Shown piece by piece: positions 27,645 to 35,443 of a stretch of DNA of 64,000 nucleotides. Source of the DNA: Pseudomonas sp. LP_7_YM (GTDB taxonomy: Bacteria > Pseudomonadota > Gammaproteobacteria > Pseudomonadales > Pseudomonadaceae); NCBI RefSeq assembly GCF_004364435.1, contig NZ_SOCT01000012.1:1-64000 (forward strand), given 5' to 3'. A model generated the notes under the pieces. It was not told the DNA's origin. It did not search any database and was given only the letters and a program-made list of their open reading frames with translations. Every line of letters starts with the position of its first letter. The stretch's first letter is position 1. The position numbers and the translations under genes are program-made.

Positions 27645-29564
27645 TTGAACGATATGGCAAAGAATTTGATCCTGTGGTTGATCATTGCTGCGGTCCTGGT
27701 GACCGTGATGAACAACTTCTCCAGCCCGAATGAGCCGCAGACCCTCAACTATTCCGAGTTCATCCAGCAAGTGAAGGATGGCAAGGTCGAAAAAGTTGCC
27801 GTGGACGGTTACGTCATCACGGGCAAGCGTAGCGACGGCGATGCCTTTAAGACCATTCGTCCAGCGATTCAAGACAATGGCCTGATTGGTGATTTGGTCG
27901 ACAACAATGTCGTTATCGAAGGCAAGCAGCCTGAGCAGCAGAGCATCTGGACTCAGTTGCTGGTAGCGAGCTTCCCGATTCTGGTCATCATTGCCGTCTT
28001 CATGTTTTTTATGCGCCAGATGCAGGGTGGTGCAGGAGGCAAGGGTGGGCCGATGAGTTTCGGCAAAAGCAAGGCGCGTCTGCTTTCAGAAGATCAGGTC
28101 AAGACAACCTTGGCTGATGTGGCAGGTTGCGACGAAGCGAAGGAGGAGGTCGGTGAGCTCGTCGAGTTCCTCCGGGATCCGGGCAAATTCCAGCGTCTGG
28201 GCGGCCGTATTCCTCGCGGCGTGCTGATGGTCGGCCCTCCTGGTACCGGTAAGACCCTGCTCGCCAAGGCGATTGCAGGCGAAGCGAAAGTACCGTTTTT
28301 CACTATTTCTGGTTCTGACTTTGTCGAAATGTTCGTGGGTGTCGGTGCAAGTCGCGTCCGCGACATGTTTGAACAAGCCAAGAAACACGCACCTTGTATT
28401 ATCTTCATCGACGAGATCGATGCCGTAGGTCGCCATCGGGGCGCCGGCATGGGCGGTGGTCATGACGAACGCGAGCAGACTCTCAACCAGCTGCTGGTTG
28501 AGATGGATGGCTTCGAGATGAACGATGGGATCATCGTGATTGCCGCTACAAACCGTCCTGACGTTCTGGACCCTGCGCTGCTGCGTCCGGGCCGTTTCGA
28601 CCGTCAGGTTGTTGTCGGCCTGCCAGATATCCGTGGTCGCGAACAGATTCTGAAAGTACACATGCGCAAAGTGCCTATGGGTGACGACGTCAATGCTGCC
28701 GTCATCGCTCGGGGGACACCGGGATTCTCTGGTGCTGATCTGGCCAACCTGGTGAACGAAGCCTCTTTGTTCGCGGCTCGTATGGGCAAGCGCATTGTCG
28801 AGATGAAAGAGTTCGAGCTGGCCAAGGACAAGATCATGATGGGCGCCGAGCGCAAATCCATGGTCATGTCGGAAAAAGAGAAACAGAACACTGCTTATCA
28901 CGAAGCGGGTCACGCTATCGTCGGTCGTGTCGTGCCTGAGCATGACCCGGTCTATAAGGTTTCGATTATCCCGCGCGGTCGTGCGTTAGGTGTGACGATG
29001 TTTCTCCCCGAGGAAGATCGCTACAGCCTGTCCAAGCGAGCGTTGATCAGTCAGATCTGCTCGCTATACGGCGGTCGTATTGCTGAAGAAATGACCTTGG
29101 GCTTTGATGGTGTGACGACTGGCGCGTCCAACGACATCATGCGTGCCAGCCAGATCGCTCGGAACATGGTCACCAAATGGGGGCTTTCCGAGAAACTCGG
29201 CCCGTTGATGTATTCAGAAGATGAAGAGGGTGGGTATCTGGGGCGCGGCGGTGGCGGTCAAACCGCCAGCCTGTCGGCAGATACTGCCCGCCTGATCGAC
29301 TCGGAAGTTCGTAGCATCATCGATCAGTGCTACGGCACGGCGAAGCAGATCCTCACTGATAACCGTGACAAGCTGGACGCAATGGCCGATGCGCTGATGA
29401 AGTATGAGACCATCGACGCTGAACAGATCGATGACATCATGGCGGGTCGCACACCTCGCGAACCTCGTGACTGGGAAGGCGGCTCGGGTACATCCGGTAC
29501 GCCAACCGCTCCGGTCGGTCCGCGCCCGGAGACACCGATCGGCGGTCCCGCTGCTGAGCACTAA
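27645..29564 (+). CDS. ftsH: Membrane-bound ATP-dependent zinc metalloprotease FtsH
   Basis: 639 residues. Two membrane helices (about 6-25 and 104-123) flank a periplasmic domain. AAA+ Walker A GPPGTGKT at about 196-203, Walker B IIFIDEIDAVG, SRH ATNRPDVLDPALLRPGRFD, and protease HEAGH at about 419-423. Degrades short-lived and misassembled membrane proteins. A TTG at 27645 (MNDMAKNLILW) fits GAGG 9 bases upstream better than the ATG at 27654, whose spacing would be 18. Confidence 0.98.
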   Translation: MNDMAKNLILWLIIAAVLVTVMNNFSSPNEPQTLNYSEFIQQVKDGKVEKVAVDGYVITGKRSDGDAFKTIRPAIQDNGLIGDLVDNNVVIEGKQPEQQSIWTQLLVASFPILVIIAVFMFFMRQMQGGAGGKGGPMSFGKSKARLLSEDQVKTTLADVAGCDEAKEEVGELVEFLRDPGKFQRLGGRIPRGVLMVGPPGTGKTLLAKAIAGEAKVPFFTISGSDFVEMFVGVGASRVRDMFEQAKKHAPCIIFIDEIDAVGRHRGAGMGGGHDEREQTLNQLLVEMDGFEMNDGIIVIAATNRPDVLDPALLRPGRFDRQVVVGLPDIRGREQILKVHMRKVPMGDDVNAAVIARGTPGFSGADLANLVNEASLFAARMGKRIVEMKEFELAKDKIMMGAERKSMVMSEKEKQNTAYHEAGHAIVGRVVPEHDPVYKVSIIPRGRALGVTMFLPEEDRYSLSKRALISQICSLYGGRIAEEMTLGFDGVTTGASNDIMRASQIARNMVTKWGLSEKLGPLMYSEDEEGGYLGRGGGGQTASLSADTARLIDSEVRSIIDQCYGTAKQILTDNRDKLDAMADALMKYETIDAEQIDDIMAGRTPREPRDWEGGSGTSGTPTAPVGPRPETPIGGPAAEH

Positions 29565-29572
29565 GGCCTGAC

Positions 29573-30424
29573 ATGACTTCTGCGCTGTACCCAACCCGGT
29601 TGCTTTGCGGCAATCGGGTTCTTGATTTATCCCGGACGCACGTCATGGGAATTCTAAACATCACCCCAGATTCTTTCTCCGACGGTGGTCGTTTTGCCCA
29701 TCGCGATCTTGCCTTGAGGCACGCCGAAGCAATGATGACGGCCGGGGCGACCCTGGTCGACGTGGGCGGTGAGTCTACTCGCCCAGGTGCTCGGGCGGTG
29801 TCACCCGTCGAGGAGTTGGAACGAGTTGCTCCCATCGTTGAGGCGATCCACCGCGAACTTGACGTGATCATATCGGTGGATACGTCGACCCCGGCGGTCA
29901 TTCGTGAGACGGCCCGGCTTGGTGCGGGCCTTATCAACGATGTTCGTTCGTTACGCCGTGATGGCGCATTGGATGCTGCGGTTGCAGCCGGTTTGCCTGT
30001 GTGTCTGATGCACATGCGCGGTGAGCCTACCGATATGCAGGATGATCCACGCTACGACGACATAGTGAGCGAGGTGGGGTCGTTCCTCAATGAGCGAATG
30101 ACTGCTTGCATTGACGCGGGGATCGCAGCGGAGAAGATCATTCTGGATCCTGGCTACGGCTTCGCCAAGACGCTCGATCACAACCTGAGCCTCTTCAAAC
30201 ATATGCAAGCCCTGCATTCTCTGGGCCGGCCATTGTTGGTCGGTGTATCGCGCAAAAGCATGATCGGTAAGGTGCTCGACAAGCCTGTCGATCAGCGCCT
30301 TTACGGTGCACTTGGTCTGGCCGCGATGGCCATGATTCAAGGCGCCAGAATTTTACGCGTGCACGATGTGGCGGAAACTGTCGACGTCGTACGCATGATT
30401 GCCGCCGTCGATTCGGCAAAATAA
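29573..30424 (+). CDS. folP: Dihydropteroate synthase
   Basis: 283 residues. Joins p-aminobenzoate to the pterin in folate synthesis and is the sulfonamide target. Signatures MGILNITPDSFSDGG and VDVGGESTRPGARAV are intact, as are DPGYGFAKT and GVSRKSMIG. Starts 8 bases after ftsH and is followed at 16 bases by glmM: the classic ftsH-folP-glmM order. Confidence 0.98.
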   Translation: MTSALYPTRLLCGNRVLDLSRTHVMGILNITPDSFSDGGRFAHRDLALRHAEAMMTAGATLVDVGGESTRPGARAVSPVEELERVAPIVEAIHRELDVIISVDTSTPAVIRETARLGAGLINDVRSLRRDGALDAAVAAGLPVCLMHMRGEPTDMQDDPRYDDIVSEVGSFLNERMTACIDAGIAAEKIILDPGYGFAKTLDHNLSLFKHMQALHSLGRPLLVGVSRKSMIGKVLDKPVDQRLYGALGLAAMAMIQGARILRVHDVAETVDVVRMIAAVDSAK

Positions 30425-30440
30425 GAAGGTTGGATCACCC

Positions 30441-31784
30441 ATGAGCAAGAAAAAATATTTCGGCACCGACGGCATTCGCGGTCGTGTAGGTCAATTCCCG
30501 ATCACTCCGGATTTCATGCTCAAGCTTGGCTGGGCGGCTGGCATGGCGTTTCGCAAGATGGGCGCCTGCCGAATCCTTGTTGGGAAGGACACACGCATCT
30601 CGGGGTACATGTTCGAATCCGCGCTAGAAGCAGGTCTGTCCGCTGCCGGAGCTGATGTGATGCTGCTCGGGCCGATGCCGACGCCGGCAATCGCGTATCT
30701 GACCCGCACTTTCCACGCTGAAGCCGGCATCGTAATCAGCGCATCGCACAATCCGCACCACGACAACGGCATCAAGTTTTTCTCGGGTCAGGGCACCAAG
30801 TTACCGGACGAGATCGAGATGATGATCGAGGAGCTGCTGGACGCGCCGATGACGGTGGCCGAGTCGGACAAGCTCGGCAAGGTGTCCCGGATCAACGACG
30901 CGGCGGGCCGCTATATCGAGTTCTGCAAGAGCAGCGTTCCGACCAGTACGGATTTCGCCGGTCTCAAGCTGGTCGTCGACTGTGCGCACGGTGCGACCTA
31001 CAAGGTAGCGCCCAACGTGTTCCGCGAACTGGGTGCCCAGGTCACCGTCCTTTCTGCAACGCCTAACGGCCTGAACATCAACGACGACTGCGGATCGACG
31101 CATATGGGCAACCTGCAGGCTGCCGTGGCAGCCGAAAAGGCGGACCTGGGTATCGGTTTTGATGGCGACGGCGATCGGGTGCTGATGGTCGATCACACCG
31201 GTGCGATCGTGGATGGTGACGAGTTGCTCTACATCATCGCTCGCGATCTGCATGAGCTCGGACGCCTGCAGGGTGGTGTTGTGGGAACGCTGATGAGCAA
31301 CCTGGGTCTGGAGCTTGCTCTGGCGGATCTGAATATCCCGTTCGTGCGTGCCAATGTCGGTGACCGTTATGTCATCGCCGAGTTGCTGGAGCGCAACTGG
31401 CAGGTAGGTGGCGAAAACTCCGGCCACATTGTCTGCTTCCAGCACACCACCACAGGCGATGCGATCATTGCGGCGTTACAGGTACTATTGGCGCTTAAAC
31501 GCTCGGGGCAGAGTCTGGCCGAGGCGCGTCAGGGCTTGAAAAAGTGCCCGCAGGTATTGGTCAACGTGCGCTTCGACGGCGGCGGTGTCGATCCTGTCAA
31601 ACACCCGGCCGTCAAGGAAGCATGTGACCGCGTTACATCGGCAATGGGCGGTCGTGGGCGGGTATTGCTGCGCAAGTCCGGCACCGAGCCTCTGGTGCGC
31701 GTCATGGTCGAGGGCGAAGACGAAGCATTGGTTGCGGGCTATGCCGATGAACTGGCAAAACTGGTCGCTGAAGTTTGCGCCTGA
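30441..31784 (+). CDS. glmM: Phosphoglucosamine mutase
   Basis: 447 residues. Converts glucosamine-6-phosphate to glucosamine-1-phosphate for peptidoglycan and LPS. The phosphoserine loop is GIVISASHNPHHDNGIKFF, the metal loop GFDGDGDRVLMVD, and the C-terminal phosphate site LRKSGTEPLVRVMVEG. ATG 30441 gives MSKKKYFGTDGIRG, as in the family. Confidence 0.98.
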   Translation: MSKKKYFGTDGIRGRVGQFPITPDFMLKLGWAAGMAFRKMGACRILVGKDTRISGYMFESALEAGLSAAGADVMLLGPMPTPAIAYLTRTFHAEAGIVISASHNPHHDNGIKFFSGQGTKLPDEIEMMIEELLDAPMTVAESDKLGKVSRINDAAGRYIEFCKSSVPTSTDFAGLKLVVDCAHGATYKVAPNVFRELGAQVTVLSATPNGLNINDDCGSTHMGNLQAAVAAEKADLGIGFDGDGDRVLMVDHTGAIVDGDELLYIIARDLHELGRLQGGVVGTLMSNLGLELALADLNIPFVRANVGDRYVIAELLERNWQVGGENSGHIVCFQHTTTGDAIIAALQVLLALKRSGQSLAEARQGLKKCPQVLVNVRFDGGGVDPVKHPAVKEACDRVTSAMGGRGRVLLRKSGTEPLVRVMVEGEDEALVAGYADELAKLVAEVCA

Positions 31785-31850
31785 TTTCGGCTTGCCAGTG
31801 TTGAAACTGTTGGGTAACATCTGCGCCCACTTTGACCGACGAGGTACAGC

Positions 31851-32606
31851 ATGCGTCGCCCTATGGTAGCTGGTAACTGGAAGATGCACGGTACCCGCGC
31901 CAGCGTCGCTGAGCTGATCGAGGGCCTTGCAAACCTGGCCCTTCCGAACGGTGTCGACGTCGCGGTGTTTCCGTCGAACCTGCACATCAGCCTTGTGGTT
32001 GATTGTCTGGAAGGTCAGTCGATTGCTGTGGGTGCGCAGAACAGCGCGCACGAAGCAGGGCAGGGTGCACTGACCGGTGAAATTTCGCCGACTCAGCTGG
32101 CGGATGCGGGTTGCAGGCTGGTGCTTGTAGGGCACTCCGAGCGTCGCCAGATAATGGGCGAGAGCAACAAGGTCCTCAGTCGTAAATTTGCGGCAGCCCA
32201 GGAAAGCGGTCTGACACCGGTGCTTTGCATTGGTGAAACACTTGAGCAGCGCCAAGCCGGTAAAACGCTTGAGGTGGTCGGGCAGCAGCTCGATAGCATC
32301 ATCGAAGAGCTGGGTATCGATGCTTTTGTAAATGCGGTAATCGCTTACGAGCCGGTCTGGGCGATTGGCACCGGGCTGACAGCCTCGCCTGAGCAGGCGC
32401 AGGAAGTGCACGCAGCCATTCGTGCGCAGTTGGCGGAAGAGAATTCTGAGGTCGCGCAAGGTGTGCGGCTTCTATATGGCGGCAGCGTGAAGGCGGCCAA
32501 TGCGGTCGAACTGTTCGGCATGCCGGATATCGATGGGGGGCTCATTGGTGGAGCTTCCCTGAATGCAGATGAGTTCGGTGCGATCGTTCGCGCCGCGGGA
32601 AACTGA
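31851..32606 (+). CDS. tpiA: Triosephosphate isomerase
   Basis: 251 residues. Interconverts DHAP and glyceraldehyde-3-phosphate. N-terminal GNWKMHG (Lys), catalytic His in LVGHSERRQ, catalytic Glu in AYEPVWAIGTG and the phosphate loop YGGSVKAAN are all intact. Follows glmM by 66 bases and precedes secG by 4, an arrangement typical of gammaproteobacteria. Confidence 0.98.
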   Translation: MRRPMVAGNWKMHGTRASVAELIEGLANLALPNGVDVAVFPSNLHISLVVDCLEGQSIAVGAQNSAHEAGQGALTGEISPTQLADAGCRLVLVGHSERRQIMGESNKVLSRKFAAAQESGLTPVLCIGETLEQRQAGKTLEVVGQQLDSIIEELGIDAFVNAVIAYEPVWAIGTGLTASPEQAQEVHAAIRAQLAEENSEVAQGVRLLYGGSVKAANAVELFGMPDIDGGLIGGASLNADEFGAIVRAAGN

Positions 32607-32610
32607 AAAA

Positions 32611-32994
32611 ATGCTGGAAACAGTCGTAGTCGTTCTTCATCTGCTGGGTGCACTGGGCGTTGTTGCTCTGGTATTGCTGCAGCAGGGTAAAGGTGCGGAC
32701 GCTGGCGCGTCGTTCGGAGCAGGTGCATCAAATACTGTCTTCGGAGGCCAAGGTTCCTCTACCTTTCTTAGTAAGTTTACTGCTATACTAGCCGCCTGTT
32801 TCTTCATAACTAGCTTGGGGTTAGGATACTTTGCTAAAGAGAAAGCTCATCAGCTGACTCAAGCAGGTTTGCCAGATCCCGCAGTGTTGGAAGTTAAACA
32901 AAAGCCGGCGGCAGATGATGTTCCGGTTCTGGAAGGGCAGCAAAAGCCAGCCGTTGTACCAGCTGACGTGCCCGCTGCTCCTGACCAGAAGTAA
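32611..32994 (+). CDS. secG: Protein-export membrane protein SecG
   Basis: 127 residues. Two membrane helices (about 2-22 and 52-72) joined by the conserved QQGKGADAGASFGAGASNTVFG loop; part of SecYEG. The C-terminal tail (about 85-127) carries two related KQKPA/QQKPA stretches and is Pro-rich. ATG 32611 chosen because MLETVVVVLHLL is the family start. Directly followed by tRNA-Leu. Confidence 0.96.
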   Translation: MLETVVVVLHLLGALGVVALVLLQQGKGADAGASFGAGASNTVFGGQGSSTFLSKFTAILAACFFITSLGLGYFAKEKAHQLTQAGLPDPAVLEVKQKPAADDVPVLEGQQKPAVVPADVPAAPDQK

Positions 32995-33038
32995 CACAGG
33001 ATTCGCAGTCGATATTGGGGCTGCAAAAGAGTTGTAAT

Positions 33039-33124
33039 GCCGAGGTGGTGGAATTGGTAGACACGCAACCTTGAGGTGGTTGTGCCCATAGGGTGTAGGG
33101 GTTCGAGTCCCCTTCTCGGTACCA
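33039..33124 (+). tRNA. tRNA-Leu (GAG)
   Basis: 86 nt including CCA. Acceptor GCCGAGG pairs with TCTCGGT, the anticodon loop TTGAGGT carries GAG, and a long variable arm and GGTTCGAGTCC T-arm follow. The long variable arm fits leucine. Confidence 0.97.
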
Positions 33125-33135
33125 ATTAACAAGTT

Positions 33136-33158
33136 AGCCCGCAGTAGCGGGCTTTCTT
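33136..33158 (+). terminator. Hairpin after tRNA-Leu
   Basis: AGCCCGC-AGTA-GCGGGCT followed by TTCTTG. Compact stem with a short T tract; a likely terminator or processing hairpin before tRNA-fMet. Confidence 0.65.
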
Positions 33159-33221
33159 GTAGGTGGATGTGTCGGATTGACCCAAATCGGGATCGGTCGT
33201 ATACTTCCGCCCCAGCTTTGT

Positions 33222-33298
<77 letters not shown>

Positions 33299-33308
33299 GT
33301 TTTAGCGG

Positions 33309-33330
33309 AGCCCCTTTTCAGGGGCTTTTT
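33309..33330 (+). terminator. Terminator after tRNA-fMet
   Basis: AGCCCC-TTTTCA-GGGGCT followed by TTTTT, ahead of rimP. Readthrough may feed the rimP-nusA operon. Confidence 0.8.
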
Positions 33331-33428
33331 GTTAGCTGGACACTTTATTACGCCGCTGTTCGACGGTGTTTTTCATGATGGGCGCTTTGCCCATTTTTTA
33401 TTTGCACAGCATGCACGAGGGGGTTCAG

Positions 33429-33887
33429 GTGTCGAGCAAGCTAGAACAGTTGCAGGCCTTGTTGGCCCCGGTAATCGTGGCCCTGGGCTATGAATGCTGG
33501 GGTATCGAGTTTTCGGCACAAGGCCGTCACTCAATGTTGCGCGTTTATATCGATAAAGAGGACGGCGTGCTGGTGGACGATTGTGCCATCGTCAGCCGTC
33601 AGATCAGCGGTGTTCTGGACGTAGAAGATCCGATCAGCTCCGAATATACGCTCGAAGTTTCTTCTCCTGGCATGGAACGCCCGCTGTTCACGATCGAGCA
33701 GTTTGCACGCTTTGCCGGGAAACAAGTGAAGATAAAGCTGCGTTCGCCCTTCGACGGTCGACGCAACTTTCAAGGCCTTCTCCGCGGGGTGGAGGAGCAG
33801 GATGTCGTGGTGCAGGTGGATGATCACGAATACCTGTTGCCGATCGATCTGATCGACAAAGCCAACATTATTCCCACGTTTGACTGA
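33429..33887 (+). CDS. rimP: Ribosome maturation factor RimP
   Basis: 152 residues. Needed for 30S maturation. Two-domain protein with N-terminal alpha/beta (LAPVIVALGYECWGIEF, ...VDDCAIVSRQISGVLDVEDPI) and C-terminal SH3-like part (FDGRRNFQGLLRGVEEQDVVV). GTG 33429 is preferred, with GAGGGG about 5 bases upstream and the family start MSSKLEQLQALLAP; an ATG at 33411 is possible. First gene of the rimP-nusA-infB-rbfA-truB group. Confidence 0.94.
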   Translation: MSSKLEQLQALLAPVIVALGYECWGIEFSAQGRHSMLRVYIDKEDGVLVDDCAIVSRQISGVLDVEDPISSEYTLEVSSPGMERPLFTIEQFARFAGKQVKIKLRSPFDGRRNFQGLLRGVEEQDVVVQVDDHEYLLPIDLIDKANIIPTFD

Positions 33888-33934
33888 GACGCGGATCCCG
33901 CGGATCCAATGGCTTGCGAAAGGCGAGGCGTACG

Positions 33935-35416
33935 ATGAGCAAAGAAGTACTGCTGGTTGTTGAGTCGGTATCCAATGAAAAAGGCGTACCGGCCGGTGTT
34001 ATTTTTGAAGCGCTTGAGATAGCTCTGGCCACGGCCACCAAAAAGCGTTTCGAAGACGAAGTTGACCTTCGCGTGGAAATCAATCGCCACACGGGTGCAT
34101 ACGAGACTTTCCGTCGCTGGACAGTCGTTGCAGAAGACGATCTTGATGATCCGGCCATCGAAACCTGGCCGAGCAAAGTCGCCGAGACGCATCCGGGCGC
34201 CAACGTTGGCGACGTCGTAGAAGAAAAGATCGATTCCATCGAGTTCGGCCGTATCGCTGCGCAGACTGCCAAACAGGTCATTGTGCAGAAGGTTCGCGAA
34301 GCCGAGCGTGCTCAAGTGGTAGACGCTTATCGTGAGCGTCTGGGCGAAATCATCTCCGGCACTGTTAAAAAAGTCACACGTGACAACGTCATCGTCGACT
34401 TGGGTAACAATGCCGAGGCTCTGCTGGCGCGTGAAGACATCATTTCCCGGGAAACTTTCCGTGTTGGTGTCCGCGTTCGTGCATTGCTAAAAGAAATCCG
34501 CACTGAAAACCGCGGTCCTCAGCTGATCCTGTCGCGTACTGCGCCGGAAATGCTGATCGAGCTGTTCCGGATTGAAGTTCCGGAAATTGCCGAAGGTCTC
34601 ATCGAGGTGATGGCTGCCTCTCGTGATCCTGGCTCGCGTGCAAAGATAGCAGTTCGCTCCAAGGACAAACGCATCGACCCGCAAGGCGCTTGCATCGGCA
34701 TGCGTGGTTCGCGTGTCCAGGCTGTTTCCGGCGAGTTGGGCGGCGAGCGTGTGGATATCGTGCTTTGGGATGACAACCCGGCTCAGTTCGTCATCAACGC
34801 CATGTCGCCTGCCGAAGTGGCAGCGATCATCGTTGATGAAGACGCCCACGCCATGGATATCGCTGTAGGTGCAGATAATCTGGCCCAGGCGATTGGCCGC
34901 GGTGGTCAGAACGTGCGTCTGGCGAGTCAATTGACTGGCTGGACCTTGAATGTGATGACCGAATCGGACATCCAGGCCAAGCAGCAAGCGGAAACCGGTG
35001 ACATCCTGCGCAACTTCATTGACGAGCTGGAAGTCGACGAAGAACTTGCTCAGGTACTGGTAGACGAAGGCTTCACCAGCCTGGAAGAGATTGCCTACGT
35101 ACCGTTGGAAGAAATGCTCAACATCGACGGCTTTGACGAAGATATCGTCAACGAGCTTCGTGCTCGCGCCAAGGATCGTTTGTTGACCAAAGCCATCGCT
35201 ACTGAGGAAAAGCTGGCAGACGCCCATCCGGCCGAAGACCTGCTCTCGCTTGAGGGTATGGACAAGGATTTGGCGATGGAACTGGCGGTGCGCGGCGTAA
35301 TTACCCGCGAAGACCTGGCCGAGCAGTCTATTGACGATCTGCTCGACATCGACGGCATTGACGATGATCGTGCCGGCAAGTTGATCATGGCCGCCCGAGC
35401 CCATTGGTTCGAGTAA
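33935..35416 (+). CDS. nusA: Transcription termination/antitermination factor NusA
   Basis: 493 residues. N-terminal RNA polymerase-binding domain (1-125), S1 domain (about 135-200, GTVKKVTRDNVIVDLGNNAEALL), two KH domains (about 205-345, with IDPQGACIGMRGSRVQ and NLAQAIGRGGQNVRLAS), and two acidic repeats at the end (LLNIDGFDEDIV-like). Full length. Affects pausing, termination and antitermination. Follows rimP by 47 bases. Confidence 0.98.
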   Translation: MSKEVLLVVESVSNEKGVPAGVIFEALEIALATATKKRFEDEVDLRVEINRHTGAYETFRRWTVVAEDDLDDPAIETWPSKVAETHPGANVGDVVEEKIDSIEFGRIAAQTAKQVIVQKVREAERAQVVDAYRERLGEIISGTVKKVTRDNVIVDLGNNAEALLAREDIISRETFRVGVRVRALLKEIRTENRGPQLILSRTAPEMLIELFRIEVPEIAEGLIEVMAASRDPGSRAKIAVRSKDKRIDPQGACIGMRGSRVQAVSGELGGERVDIVLWDDNPAQFVINAMSPAEVAAIIVDEDAHAMDIAVGADNLAQAIGRGGQNVRLASQLTGWTLNVMTESDIQAKQQAETGDILRNFIDELEVDEELAQVLVDEGFTSLEEIAYVPLEEMLNIDGFDEDIVNELRARAKDRLLTKAIATEEKLADAHPAEDLLSLEGMDKDLAMELAVRGVITREDLAEQSIDDLLDIDGIDDDRAGKLIMAARAHWFE

Positions 35417-35443
35417 GTAGATGCGGCCTGAGGAGAGAAGTGC

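Noticed and set aside
29437..30015. A 192-codon minus-strand frame across the ftsH-folP junction
   Set aside because: Overlaps both well-supported genes; no recognisable domain.
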